The notes beneath the pieces were generated by a model. That model had not been told where the DNA came from, ran no database searches, and worked only from the letters and a program-made list of their open reading frames with translations. The position numbers were made by a program, and so were the translations under genes. A stretch of DNA of 64,000 bases, from assembly GCA_011009095.1 (NCBI GenBank), contig VTPC01090570.1, forward strand, positions 439,479-503,478, in the 5' to 3' direction. The DNA comes from Ignelater luminosus (Eukaryota; Arthropoda; Insecta; Coleoptera; Elateridae). This document shows positions 10,626-23,800 of the stretch, one piece after another (positions within the stretch are counted from its first letter, which is position 1; every line of letters begins with the position of its first letter).

Positions 10626-13600
10626 ATGGCTATGTACAAAGGATTTAGAGTACTAGAGAAATCCAAACCCCCAAGTCCTCACAGTGTGTTGCTAGAACAT
10701 CGTGGTAAAGAAGAAACTTTATTATTTGAGTCCCAGGCAGTGGCTGTTCTCTGTAAGTACTTTAATAAATCTAATTCAGAGTAACTTTATGAATTAGACT
10801 TATAGTTTCATAATTTGAACAAAGCTTTTTATGCGACACTTTTTTAGCATTACAAGAAACAGAAGCAGTTAAAAGGTCATACACAAAAATATTAGATGCG
10901 TATGGTTGTTTAGGTGTTTTACAATTGAATGCGGGAGATTCCAGTGTTTTGTACTTGGTAATGATCACAGGATGTTTTTCTGTGGGAAAAATAGGTGATT
11001 CTGAAATATTTAGGATTACACAAACTCAGTTTGTTCCGTTACATTATCAACAAAATGAAGAACGCATTATAGAGGTATTAAGTAAAAAAATTGATGCAGA
11101 AAAGTTCTATTTTAATTTCTGTTTGCAGGTTAGAAAATTATTAAATTCTGGCACCTTTTACTTTTCATGGTACTCTGGTCAGACTGGTGGAACACCCCTA
11201 GATTTAACATTATGTGCTCAAAGACGACAGAAAACATCACAAACAGATCACCGATTTTTTTGGTATGTTGTACAAAAACCTTTTAAATTAATTGTAAGTG
11301 TATTTTATCCCGATTTTTATGTGATGCAGGAATAGAATGTTGCATGTTCATTTAGTGAGGTTTGATGTTGACTGTAGTTCATGGTTAGTACGAGCAATGT
11401 GTGGCTCAGTTGAAGTAAGGACAGTGTATGTTGGACATAGAAAAGCTCTCGCAGCTGTTATATCAAGGCTGAGTTGTGAAAGAGCTGGTACAAGGTAAAT
11501 CTGACATGCTGATTGTAAACAAATATTAAGGAAATATTTCAGGTTTAATGTACGTGGAACAAATGATGAAGGGCATGTAGCTAATTTTGTAGAAACCGAA
11601 CAAGTTATTTTTCTTGATAATGAAGTTACATCATACATTCAGACTCGAGGTTCAGTTCCTCTCTTTTGGGAACAACCAGGTGTACAGGTAATTTAATTAT
11701 TATTATGTTTGATGACTATTACAGAATTTTCGTTTAGGTGGGTTCACACAAAGTTAAAATTTCTCGTGGTTATGAAGCTTCCAATGCAGCCTTTGATAGA
11801 CATATGGCGATGATAAAGGAAAGATATGGTAAACAAGTTATTGTGAATCTACTTGGGACAAGTGTTATTGGTAGTAAAGAAGGCGAAGCAACACTTAGTC
11901 ATGACTTTCAGGTAATTTAATTGATGCAATTTTTAAAACTGTTAATAATTATGTGTATTAATTAAAGAAACATCATAAAGAATCGAATCATTCAGATATA
12001 CCACACATAGTATTTGATTATCATCAAGAATGCAGAGGTGGAAATCAAACCAATTTATCAAAATTAAAAGCTCGGGTAGAACAGCAATTACAGGAATTTG
12101 GATTTTATCATTCTGAAACAAACAATGTATACAGGTGAGTATTTAAAAATTTGTTATAGACTTCTACTGCTTTAAAACTTTATATTTGGTAAATCACATG
12201 TTTTTGTAGCTTACAAACAGGAACCATCAGAACAAATTGTTTAGACTGTTTAGATAGAACTAATTGTGTACAAACATTTTTTTGGCCTGGAGGTAATAAC
12301 ATAAATATATCTTATTTTGCAAAAAATTATTCAATTATATATTTGTAGACTTTAGCAAAACAATTACAAGTAATGCAGTTGGTCGATAAGAAACAAACTG
12401 TTTCCCGATTTGAAGAAGTGTTTAAACAAATGTGGATAAATAATGGAAACGAAATTAGTAAAATCTATGCTGGTACTGGTGCAATACAAGGTGGATCAAA
12501 GGTAATGTTTTTTAAGCTTTATTAATATTCCTAGTTTTGGTTTCTTGTTTTTAAAATTCCAGTTGATGGATGGAGCTCGCTCAGCAGCTAGAACAATCCA
12601 GAATAACCTTCTTGATAATTCGAAACAAGAAGCAATAGATGTCTTGTTGGTTGGTTCAACTTTAAACACCGAATTAGCAGATCGAGCACGCACACTTTTA
12701 CCATACAATACTCTTCATGGTAATTCACAATACTTTATATTTTTGGATATTTTTGGTTTAATGTTTTACTAATTTAGCACCACAACATGTTCTTCGAGAA
12801 ATGTGTAGAAGATATCAAGAATATACTACCCCTCTACCAATTCGTATAGCCGTTGGAACGTACAATGTAAATGGTGGAAAACATTTTCGTAGTGTTGTAT
12901 ATAAAGACGTATCATTAGCAGACTGGTTATTAGACTCTCATGTAATCAATGCTGGTGCATTGGTTGATTTGAGTCATCAAGATAATGAAGATTCGGCACC
13001 AATAGATATTTTTGCAATAGGATTTGAAGAAATTGTCGATTTAAATGCAGCAAATATTATGGCCGCTAGTAGTGAAAATGCTAAAGCCTGGGCAGATGAG
13101 CTTCAAAAAGTTTTATCTCGTGATAGACCTTATGTATTAGTAACATATCAGCAGTTAGTAGGTGTTTGTCTATATTTATTTGTTAGACCTGAACATGTTC
13201 CCCATATTAAGGATGTCGCCATTGATTCGGTAAAAACTGGCCTTGGTGGAGCTGCAGGTCAGTATTTTAAAGATGTGTTTAATTTCTTGACTTAAAATAT
13301 GAAATGTTTAAAGGTAATAAAGGTGCAGCTGCCATTAGATTGGTATTTTATGCTACATCCATGTGTTTTGTATGTGCACACTTTGCAGCTGGGCAATCGC
13401 AAGTAACAGAACGTAACGCTGATTATAATGAAATAACACGTAGAATTAGTTTTCCAATGGTAAATTCCAGTTTATTTTTGATTTTGTAATTCTCAACTAA
13501 TTCTTATTGTAGGGTCGTTCTCTGAATTCTCATGAATATTTGTTTTGGTGTGGAGATTTTAATTACCGTGTTGATATGGATAAAGATGAAATGAAAGAAC

Positions 13601-14927
13601 TTATTAAATTAGGCGATTTGGAGACAATTTTACAACATGATCAACTTCGGGTATGTTTTATAATTATAATAATAATAAAAAAAAATATTGACAGGTATTG
13701 ATTCTTTTTTGTTTTAGAAACAACAAGAAGCTGGAAATGTATTTAAAAACTTCTTAGAAGGTGATCTAGCATTTCCACCTACGTATAAATACGATTTGTT
13801 TAGTGATGATTATGACACTAGTGAAAAATGTAGAGCTCCAGCTTGGACTGATCGTGTTTTGTGGCGACGTAGACCTTCATTCTTAGATGGTGGTGGTGGT
13901 GCTGGTTCAGGTGATGAGTGGTCACCTGGCATATTATTGCATTATGGACGAGCTGATTTAAAACAAAGTGATCATAGACCTGTAATAGCTGTACTTGATA
14001 TTGAAGCTTGTATGGTTAATCCTGAATTACGACAGCAAGTATTTTATCAAGTCATTGCGGATTTAGGACCTCCAGATGGTACAATTATAGTTCACTATGA
14101 AGGGTCTCCTGAAGGAGAGGATAATTCTATATTTGATGATAATTTAATGATGGCTCTTTTGCAAGAATTGACTCAAATTGGAGAGGTAGTTTTAGTTAGA
14201 TTTGTTGCCGATACCATGTGGGTTACTTTTAGAGATGGTCAGTGTGCATTAACAGCAGCAGCTAAAAAATCTGTTCGTGTATGTAAATTCTACATAGTTG
14301 AAAAATAGAAAAATTGAATTATTATGTAGGTTCTAGGTTATGATTTGACCTTGTCTTTAAAAACACCAAATTGGGTTGAACAAGCGAAAGAAGAAGTTGG
14401 CTTATGTTCTAGTAACACTGTTCCTTTATACACGCCTAGTATACAACCAGAATATAATTGTAAGAAACATGATGCAGCTAACAATTAATGTTTGAATAAC
14501 ACATTTTTGTTAGGTTTAGGAATACCAGAAGTAAATAAAGCAGTACCACCTAGACCAGGTCCACCTTCTAGACCACCTCCACCTTCAAAGTCTCCAGCTA
14601 CACCAAAACGGGTTGTACCTAAGGTATAAATTGAGACCTTTCTATATGTCTTTTTAATAATATTTCTAATTAAAGGCTGGAGTTATAAGTATTCCAACTC
14701 GTGATGTAATACCTCCGGAAGTACCAGCACCTGTTTTAGCTCAAGAAGAAGGCAGCATATATGAAGAAATCAATGATGATGTGATAAGTAGACCTGAACC
14801 ACAAGGGCCTCCACCACCACCTCCTAGACCAGAACCAGTTCTGCCACCTCTTCCACAAAGAGCTCCTCCTCCAGTACCAGCTCGATCTGCTCCACCTCCA
14901 CCATTACCTGCAAGGCCTCCACGTTAA
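10626..14927 (+). CDS. Synj: Synaptojanin (phosphoinositide phosphatase), complete 17-exon gene
   Basis: Dephosphorylates phosphoinositides during clathrin-coat shedding and synaptic vesicle recycling. Exons: 10626-10752, 10848-11074, 11129-11262, 11330-11494, 11543-11687, 11738-11911, 11968-12134, 12210-12292, 12349-12501, 12563-12719, 12778-13257, 13314-13459, 13513-13650, 13718-14278, 14330-14459, 14514-14623, 14676-14927. All have consistent phases if one extra T in exon 8 is discounted, giving about 1,115 residues. Sac1 domain is N-terminal, with CX5R motif [12 protein letters not shown] at about 387-398. The inositol 5-phosphatase domain starts near 533 (GTYNVNGG), with WCGDFNYRV at 731-739, PAWTDRV at 806-812 and SDHRPV at 849-854. 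An RRM-like DUF1866 region follows ([12 protein letters not shown]). The last about 120 residues are proline-rich ([13 protein letters not shown]), expected to bind SH3 partners such as endophilin. Domain order and length fit animal synaptojanin. Confidence 0.97.
12277..12283 (+). other. Frame-breaking T7 homopolymer in Synj exon 8
   Basis: Exon 8 after VQT reads T7 then GGCCTGGAG and a GTAATA donor. As written the frame gives FFWPG and leaves the exon out of phase with exon 9. With six T the frame would give FFGLE, match synaptojanins, and end in phase 0, exactly fitting exon 9 ([10 protein letters not shown]). The simplest reading is a one-base homopolymer error in the assembly. A rescue acceptor at 12354-12355 would restore frame but lose conserved residues. 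Confidence 0.85.
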
Positions 14928-15540
14928 TGATTATGTACAGAATATAGTGCATATTTACGGTAAGAGCTTGCATCGAACATCGCATACACATACATATTTT
15001 TTCTTTAAATATTGTATATTAGATATTTTTTACTAGTTTCTGGGAACCTAGTCAAGCTTTATTGTTTTATTTGTATCTCTCAGTATTGTAGTTGTGTGAC
15101 TGTAGAAAAAGCCAAAGTAGCTGATTTCAGCTTATTCTTGCCTATATATTTATTTTTACTACAAAATTTAAACATTTTTTCCAGTTTTAATCAGCTTTAA
15201 ATGATAGGTTATTGTCAATATTATTTTCCCAGTGATGTAATGATAAGTTTTGAAAATCACATGTTTAATTCATTAAATGAATCGATGTATTTCTAGATGT
15301 CAATTTTGGAAACAATATAAAAGAAATGTACATTTGATTTTACATTTAAATATCGATCAGTGTTTGTGAGTTGTGACAATACTATAAATAATTAAAAAAA
15401 AAAAGAAATTGAAAATTATATTGCACAAGTGATTATTATATTCTTGCAAATAACATACGTAATCTCATACAAGTAGTCACTTCTGTTAATTATGGATTTG
15501 ACATTGATATCTGATTAATTTAGAAATAAAATATTACAGT
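14928..15540 (+). promoter_or_regulatory. Synj 3' UTR with candidate poly(A) signal
   Basis: AT-rich sequence after the TAA at 14925-14927. An AATAAA hexamer at 15525-15530 is a plausible cleavage signal, which would give a 3' UTR of roughly 600 bases. Other weaker AT-rich candidates exist, so the actual end is an inference. Confidence 0.4.
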
Positions 15541-16074
15541 AAATGTATGAGGTAAAATCTTTTATATTTCGTTGCTTAGATTTATTTGTGATTGTTTTTT
15601 CACAAGACTGATAGCATTTTCGATCAACTGCTTTCGAGTGCACTGAGAGTATATATGTTGCTTTCTAAAAACATGCATTGAAAAATGACAGAGTATTTTA
15701 GAGCAGTCAATCGAAAACTCTATTATTAAACATTAAGTGTGGTGTATGTATGAAAACTAATAAAATCCTACTGTTTTTTAAATCAAAATTTTATATGCAG
15801 TGAATATTACACGTATTTAGACATTTTGATATTATATAGAAACTTAATAGAAAGAAAGTTGTAAAGAAGCAGGAATTTCTAATTATTATATAAATAGCAT
15901 ATAGGTGTGTACCTAACCTAAAAGTTTGATTTGATAAATTTTATTAAAGCGATCAAATTATACTGCTAAAAAAATTTTCATGTCACAGCATATTCTGGAT
16001 TCTATAATCACAAATGAATTATAATTGTGAGATCTAGGGACTATGAACTACACAGCTTGTTTTAGGCTGCTAGG
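15541..16074. other. Intergenic AT-rich stretch
   Basis: I see no gene, RNA or clear repeat here. Confidence 0.4.
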
Positions 16075-16076
16075 TA

Positions 16077-16771
16077 CATAGCCGCTATTGTTCTATATGT
16101 ATCCAAGGTTATTAAAATAGATAAGTAAGATATTGTTTATAAAATCATGATCTTTGTTTGCCATTTCCATAACCGTTTCGAATAAATCCATTCTTTTTAT
16201 TTGATCTTCAGGAAATAATTGTTGAGCTTTTTCAATTTTGAAACATTTCTAATTGTTTTCTTTCAAAATGCTAATGTCTAAAACTTCACCAACCTTCCTA
16301 GGAGATAGAAAATTATTTTCTTCAATTACAGAACAAACAGCTACCTGCTGATTTTCTTTCTCCTCCATTTTGTCACAAACAGTTCTATTTTTATGAACTT
16401 TTCAAAATTTGAAATTATTCTGTTAATGGTTGTAATCAATGGTGGAGGTTGGTTTTACTTTTTCTGGAATTGAATAAACATCCATTTTTTTTGAAAAATG
16501 TAATTAAACAAAATTAATAACGATGATAACAACAAAACCAAACTGTCAAACTTTCCAGATTGACATATCCTCATGACATGCTTTTTTTTAATTCAGTCAA
16601 AGGTACCTACTACTTTTGTAATTATTATTAAAACAATTATATTAGAGAGCAAGTTTCCATTACCTAGACTACGTAAGTATGTAGAAGCTTCAGAGTAGCT
16701 GTATTTTGTTTATTTTTTATGACTTTATTGTTAATGATTGTTTCATAACCATAACAACAATAGCGGCTATG
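16077..16771 (-). mobile_element. Mariner deletion derivative with TA target duplication
   Basis: The ends CATAGCCGCTATTGTT (16077-16092) and AACAATAGCGGCTATG (16756-16771) are perfect 16-base inverted repeats, flanked on both sides by TA (16075-16076 and 16772-16773), the Tc1/mariner signature. On the minus strand the interior keeps N-terminal transposase pieces: MDVYSIPEKVK near 16480, VIEENNFLSPRKVGEV near 16320, and AQQLFPEDQIKRMDLFETVM near 16170-16220. The last matches the mariner block just before the first catalytic Asp. The DDE core is absent, so the element is non-autonomous. Confidence 0.85.
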
Positions 16772-16773
16772 TA

Positions 16774-17330
16774 AAAATATCAAAAGATTCTACTAAAGAA
16801 CTGTTATTGCTATAAACTGTCCTGTAAAAGCATGCCGAGCATGATATACTATTCTTTAATTTTTCTAAACAATACCTTATATCAGGGGTGCTTGGACTTG
16901 TAGTGTCTGCGATCCACCACAAAATATTTAGGCGACAAGTGATTTCAAGGAAATGCTATCTGCAAGTCCTTGTTTGTGCACCCCTACCTTATATAATATT
17001 TTCTCATTTTCCGTTTATTGTCGTATACAACTGTTTAACATTATAAGTGTCTAAATCTAATTGTCTGTTGTCATTCAATTGCTTGTTGTAAAGTATCAAG
17101 AGATTTCTCTGATATTTTACTTGTAAGCTAACCAACTATTGGTTCAAGGTAGATGATGTGTGATATCAAACAAAAGCTAGTTTAACAGGCTTATTTTATA
17201 ACTTAGTCAATACAATATTGATATCCTTATCTAGCAAGGATTATCGTTGTCAAATTTTTGTGGAAAACATTATTTTGTATGAACTCACTGTAATGATGAA
17301 CCTTAATTTTTATTGAGGATAGTATATTTG
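16774..17330. other. Intergenic stretch
   Basis: No gene or clear repeat found. About 16880-16990 has a GC-richer patch (GGGGTGCTTGGACTTG with a diverged inverted partner TTTGTGCACCCC) that may be a short hairpin-type repeat. Confidence 0.35.
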
Positions 17331-18844
17331 TATACAGGGTGTCCCAAATTGAGTAGGATAGTATGGGTAGCTTTTTTATGATTATAGTTAGAGCTTTGGT
17401 TAAATTATATTTAATCATGTAAAAACGCAATGTGGCGACCTTTTAAAAAAAAGAAAGTTGCAATTAATATGTTGGAATCTACCATCTTGAATTTTGTTTT
17501 GGCATCAGTTTTAAGTGTCTCTCATCGAAGCAACCAACTTTCATAGTAAAACTTTTTATACAGCTTTTTAAATTATGGAGATATTTGACTTTTTAGAAAA
17601 CCGCAATTTTTACTTTTTTTTTGGAATAATTGCTAATCGATTATGAATTTTAAACTTTTCTAACCTAAATCTGAATCAGCATACAAAATTGCACAACGTT
17701 GCCTATTTAACTGAAGCTCTAATAATAAGAAACATTTATTATTCTGTTATAAAATAACAAATAAAACTTATTACCAAAGACTATCTCTGTTACTGCTACC
17801 AGTGATAAGATAACAAGAAGAAAGGCAGTGGTGTAGCAGAAAATACAAGCCTCTTCTGCCCTGCAACAATAAATTGTGGTGCCCGATTCGTAGTCTAGTA
17901 AAACAAACACCTTTTGTTTGGATTCTTTGAATGTTTGCCTCTCCCCACCACCCCACAGGGGTTGCGGAAGTGTCAAGATATTAAAGAACTAGAACAGCGA
18001 TATCAAGAATAGTGGAACATAAGTATTATGTCACAGTAAATCAATATATACTTATTTAATGCTGTTTATTTCATTATATAAATTTTGTTAATTTTTTGCA
18101 AAATGAAGTCTTTGTATTAGTTACCGTTATGTATTGATTTGCCAAAAAATCTACCATAATATTTACTACATGCAGAGATTTGATCATTGCAGATTGAGAT
18201 AATCTGTTAACTGGAGGAATCCTGTTTCTTTTTTGCCAAATTTAAAATAATTTTGCATTTCTAAAAATAAATCCTAAACTGCTTCTCAGCTGTCTCTGTA
18301 TTGTTTTCTAAATTGATCTTCAGCAAAAAATTATTAAACCATCATTTTAATTAATTAATATAAATCTTTTTAAGAAACTGTGTACCGTCTTTCTATTTTA
18401 TTGAAAATTGTAATACTAGTATATGTCTTGCTATAAGTTGCAAAGTGACAATTCAAAGTGATGTCAATGTGAATAGGGTGGCTAATAAACTTTTGTTACA
18501 TAAAGTTATATAAAAACTGAGTTTTTAAAAACAAATTTTTGATTTATGATTTGAGATATAAATAAAATTTAGAAAAATTACAGTTTTCATTTTTTGATCA
18601 CCTTGTATAACATTTGATTTTAAAGGGTTGACTTTTGTAAAGCTAGAATTACAAAAATCTTATTAATACCAGGGCAAGTTGAGTAATTTGAAAAAACTAC
18701 AACAAACAATTGAATAAACTGAAACGATTAGGTTTAGATGTCTGTAGGACTAAACTGTAAACTGTTGTAATCAATACTGAATCAAGCCAATTCAAAAAGT
18801 AATGTCTTTTGATGTTTCTACAAATTATTGGAACACCCTGTATA
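17331..18844. mobile_element. Candidate DNA element with TATACAGGGTGT ends
   Basis: The left end TATACAGGGTGTCCCAA (17331) and the right end TTGGAACACCCTGTATA (about 18828-18844) are inverted partners differing at one position. The 1.5-kb interior is AT-rich without a recognisable transposase. The same end motif recurs across the window, so this could be one element or two unrelated relics facing each other. Confidence 0.45.
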
Positions 18845-20652
18845 AAAACTTTTTTTATTGAAAATGATCATGTAATTGGAAGAAAAAACCAAGACAGTTT
18901 AACTGACTAAAAATTTATTCAAAGGTGCAAAACGTAAGAAATTCTTTGAAGCTTTCTAGCAAATCTATTTAGTTTTTGCTATAAAAGTTTAAATAACTTG
19001 TAGTATTTACATTTGCTGTGTACAGCATGATTCAAATAAATCTAAAGTTAAAATTTGTGATAAATTAATGCAGAACATTACACAAACAAGCCAAAAACTA
19101 AGCTGGTATCAATGGTACAATTCTCTATACACAGGCATAAGAGTTGCTCATACACTGATTTTTATTAGTTATTATAGAATTTCTGAACTGTTTAAATAAT
19201 TTTGATATTCACTGTATATATTTATTTTGACCTTTACATTACCAAAACCAGATAGTTGTTACGAATTAATATTTTATTATTTCGAAAAATGTGTATTTGT
19301 ATATTAGTAATGAATCCGTACTATTAAATTTTTGTTGATTTTGAAAATTTTATGTACATATTGATATGGAATTGAAAAAAGGGCAATAGGAAATAAAATT
19401 CATCTGTGATAAATAAGTAGGTAGATTTCCCACCTGAAATAATAATTTATCAGATCTGTCATAAATAAAGAGCAGTATTGTATAAATTTTTGATAAACGG
19501 AATAATGAATAAGTTTGCTTCAAAGCAGAAATGAAGTTTGTTTTCTGCCGAAAACTAAAATAATTCCACCTGTGAAACAAAACATTTGATTTGAGGTGAA
19601 TTCATCATTTATTTGTTATTGAAAACTTGTGTGGTACTACCCTTCAATAATATTAAATTCTTAGAATTTACAAATAAATTATTAAATAAGGTGTTTAAAC
19701 TGTTGCATGGTTTTGTGGAATTTTACTTGCAGTATTACTTGTTGTAATGGAAAACTTCCTAAAACAGAAATTTCTAGCAAAGTAATGGCAGCATATAGTG
19801 ATTATAGAAGTAGACCAACTCTTCAAAAATCCTTTATTCTTTTCAAACGCCGACCGATGACCTTGAAGTAATGGTGGGTAATACCGATATTTCGAACAGA
19901 CGTTGCTACACTAGTGTCAGTGGCATGTGTAGATTTATTTATGGACATTATGAATTACTAGAAAGCTACCATTGCATTTTCTGTTATTAAATTTCATTTT
20001 ACCAAATTTATAATGGCATTGTATTAAATTAAAGAAGAGAATGTAAATCATGCACAAATATCCAAACAAATCAAATTTATCACAATACATTTTAGATACA
20101 TTATTGTTCTTGTACTTTAGATTTATCTTCAATGGTTACATTTAAATAAATCAATAAATAAACTGGTTGTGTTTCATATTTATTACTTAGTAATTTATAA
20201 AAAAAATTATTTTGTTACATATCTTTCTTATTGTTTTTTACAAACAATTACATTAATATTATTTATCTTGTTTTTCAAAGACACATGTAAAATATTTATT
20301 TTATTATAACATTATCATAGTTAATCGGAAGTAACAAAACTTATTCCTTACGTTTGTTTACGTTGGGAAATTTAAAAAAATGCACATTGAATGTTTCATT
20401 ATTTGCCTGACATCCCTTCACGACACAAATGCTTTTACAACTCATAATTGTAGCAAATAAAAGTAACTCAGGTATAGGTCTAGTTTACTTCCACGTGTAC
20501 GGCACTGATCTAGCCTCGCTCGGCCGCTGGGTTGGGGTTCGACTGTCGTGACATCTATTATAGAAACGTGAACCACCCTCCAACCTGCTGGTTTGTTTAC
20601 GAGCTAGTTTCCCACTTTTTTAAGAGTTGTTTTACTTCTATAACCACTGTAC
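18845..20652. other. Intergenic stretch
   Basis: AT-rich and without a supported gene. A GC-richer patch at about 20490-20590 does not fold as a tRNA by eye and remains unexplained. Confidence 0.35.
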
Positions 20653-21577
20653 AGGGTCGCTAAAAAGTATGGAAACATGCTATCCCCGCAGAAACGGTAA
20701 GAGATAGACAAATGAAATTTGGAGAGCTTAAAGTAGGTAATTTTTGCCATGTTTTGCGAATGTAATTAAAAACGAATCTTCAATTGTTTTTTCGTACGAC
20801 CGCGATATTGAATTTTTTTAAATAGAACATCCTGTATATGACCCCATATTTGGATAGCGATTTTGAAGACAAATTCAATGATATAAGGGTTGCTATACGT
20901 ATCTTGACAGGGTTTGGAGATAATCGCTATTCTTTTGTCAGGGGTTTCCCTATTAAAAAGTATGGAAACACACTGCTTCAAGGATTTTACTATTAAACAA
21001 AAGAATAGCGATTATCTCCAAAACTTTTCAAGATAAGTATAGCAAACCTTATATCATTAAATTCACCTTTAAAATCCCTATCGAAATATGGGGTCATGTA
21101 CAGGGTGACCCAGTTAAAGAAATTCAAGATGGCGGCCGTACGAAAAAACAATTGAAGATTTGATCTTAACTCTCTTCTCAAAATATGGAAAACAATGCCT
21201 ACGTTAAGATTTCCAAATTTTATTTGTCTATCTCTTACCGTTTTTGCAGGAGCAGCGTGTTTCCATACTTTTTAATGGGGAAACCCCTGACAAAAGAATA
21301 GCGATTATCTCCAAACCCTTTCAAGATAAGTATAGAACCCTTATATCATTGAATTTGTCTTCAAAATCGCTATCCAAATATGGGGTCATATACAGGTGTT
21401 CAGTTTAAAAAAATCCAATATGGCGGTCGTACGAAAAAAAAATTGAAGATTTGTTTTTAATTATCTTCGCAAAACATGGCAAAAAATACCTACTTTAAGC
21501 TCTTCAAATTTCATTTGTCTATCTCGTACCGTTTCTGCGGGAGTAGCGTGTTTCCATACTTTTTAGCAACCCTGTAT
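20653..21577. repeat. Three-unit foldback element with ACAGGGT ends
   Basis: One ~300-bp unit occurs three times: forward at about 20653-20960, and inverted at about 21000-21270 and again at 21270-21577. Shared words include AAAAAGTATGGAAAC, AGATAGACAAATGAA, TATGACCCCATAT and AATAGCGATTATCTCCAAA. The outer ends (ACAGGGTCGCTAAAAAGT and its inverted partner ACTTTTTAGCAACCCTGT) close the structure. Units are well above 80% alike by eye. No open reading frame in it looks real. Confidence 0.8.
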
Positions 21578-23199
21578 GCTGGTAATGGTGTATAACCTAT
21601 TTTGTGAATACAACTTGAGAAAGGCAGAAATATGGAAAATATTAGGAAGACTGACATTTTCTTGCATTTTCTTTTTATTGTATTTTACTAAAATTATTTG
21701 AATGTGATAAAATAGTTGTTTGTTTTACTAATGCAAAACCGAAATGGTGAGTGACTTATCAAGTATAAATTTCTTGAAGCAGATCTGGTGTTTCAAACAA
21801 CATTTTGCGATTTAATGTAGTAAATGTCTACAGTCTTGCTTGTATAACTTGCAAATGCTTTTAGGCATTATTCCAGAGATGAATAATGTTAAGTGTTTAT
21901 AGGTACAACTGCTACCTTCCCTTGGTGTTGCTGATATTTGAATTTTTGTTTTATTTTTTGGTATATGTTAGGTATCTATAAGTCTAATGTGTATTATTAT
22001 AGCTCTTATCTGTTTTGCTGCCACTGGATCCAGAATCAGAACTGGATCCTAGCTGTGTCTAATGAATGGAATTTGTGAACCACGCAGTTTATATTCAATA
22101 AACTTATGAGTTTTAAACAATTTAAAATTTCTGCCATATTACATATTGTAATTTCTTGAAAAAGTACTCTGCTGATCTGTCCTTTATATGCTATAGTTTT
22201 AGATTTTATTTTAAGAAATACATATTCAGTTCTGGGTAGTTTCTTTTCAAAATCCAGCCAAACTGAATATTCCAAAAACTAGCCAAATCTGCCAGATATT
22301 GAATCCAGATTTGGTTCCAGTGGCAACACTATGGGAGTGTTTGAAAAGTCAGGGTAAAGGTAGGATGTGGGTAATGAATGGACATTGCATAACTAACACG
22401 AGAGTATTGATGTTTTCGAACAGTTGGGTAAACATCAAATAATCACAACCACTCATTACTACCTTATTGCACATGTTGGGTAAATCTTAACCATTGTTTT
22501 GGATGGGTAGCAGTAGTGTATACCTTGGATGTATACAAAAGCCTTTTTGAACAACTGACAGTAAAGGAAATTTTTGCCAGATTGATTTTTTGAACGATTA
22601 AGGAGCATCCTGGGAGAGTCCAGTCGTATTTTCAAACTCTTCCTAATTGTAATAATAAACTTATATAAAACTTTTTGTTGTTGCTAATTAGTAACTTTAT
22701 GTAGTAGAAGTATAAGTTACCAAATATTTTGTACATTTTTGAGAGGTAAATACTGTTGTGTTTACTAATGTAATGATAGCTTTTCTTGGTGTGACTTAGA
22801 TTTAGCCGAGTTCAATGTACATATTTAATCTTTTAGTGTATTATCTGTAGGTTTTTATTACAAATTATTGTCACATCTACAAGAGTGAGTCTAATCTTAC
22901 ATTGTAATCGTAATCCGTGATCCACAAAATCTCACCTCAAAGTTGGCTTTGAAAAAAGTGAAGTATGTCTGAATCAAATTCTATATTCTATTCATTGAAA
23001 CTACTCTACAAATCAGTGACAGTAGAACGAATTAGATCAATAGAACTAATAGATCAAAGAACTAAGATTATAATGTAACTTAACGTAGTACTAACCTACT
23101 TAAAATTACTTTGTTTGGTGAATTTTCTAAATCATAAATTTTATACACACATTGATAAAAGAGTCTTTAATAAAAAGAAACTAAAGGAGCTACATGATC
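21578..23199. other. Intergenic stretch
   Basis: No gene is supported. Short copies of the 24-32 kb repeat motif (GTAGGTTTTTATTACAAATT) appear at about 22850. Confidence 0.35.
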
Positions 23200-23800
23200 T
23201 CCATGTTGTTGATTACAAATTTGTATTCTTGCTTGATAGAATTCATGACATTTTGTAGTATTTCAGGATTATTAATTTCTTCAATTTTTTGTACAATTCT
23301 TTTTCGAAGATATGCGAGATGCAATTACCATAAAATTGCATCAAAAATTTTAAATTTTCTACCATAGTGTGTATGCATACCCATCCTGCTGGAAATATCC
23401 TTCAGCTAATTCATCATCACAAAGTTTCAATAAATGGGGTTGGAATTTCTTATCCATATTTATCAGCATTAAGTGTACCATTCCAATTTTTTGTGCATGG
23501 TCAATAAAAGCGAGAAAATCTTCTAAGCCCCACATCCTCATGTTTTGTGAGTTGACATACCCTGAAAGATGAAACCAGGATTCATCTGTGAAAATGTTTT
23601 TTCAAGATTCTCTTCTTTATTATAAAGATTTTCTAAAAAGCAATTGCAAAATTCTAGACTTTGAGGAGCTTTGTTAATATTTCATGAAAAGCTTGTAGAC
23701 GGCAAAGATGAAAATGTAAATCTTCTTTTAAAATACGATGGCAGGTACCATAAGAAAAATCTGCTTGTTGTTTTGATTTTCCACTTCTCTCTTTTTAACT
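23200..23800 (-). pseudogene. Degraded mariner-like transposase
   Basis: Minus-strand frames read ATTTFAxQ-like fragments, then MNPGFIFQGMSTHKT, MRMWGLEDFLAFIDHAQKIG, MVHLMLINMDKKFQPHLLKL and DDELAEGYFQQDGYAYTLW. The order matches insect mariner-like transposases: DEAHFxLxGYVNxQNxRxWG, then ENP, and finally the second Asp in FQQDGAxxH. Here the first Asp block is already eroded (MNPGF). Many stops confirm a pseudogene. It belongs to the same broad family as the copy at 6230-6880. Confidence 0.7.

Noticed and set aside
11348..11638. Minus-strand open frame
   Set aside because: Antisense shadow of Synj exons 4-5.
17719..17976. Minus-strand frame with a hydrophobic stretch (FCYTTAFLLVILSLVAVTEI)
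   Set aside because: Lies inside the repeat bounded at 17331-18844, has no family resemblance, and hydrophobic runs are easy in AT-rich DNA.
20490..20590. GC-richer patch considered as an RNA gene
   Set aside because: No cloverleaf or polymerase III boxes with terminator.
20766..21181. Short frames encoding ILNFFNWVTLYMTPYF-like peptides
   Set aside because: They fall in the foldback units and repeat only because the DNA repeats.
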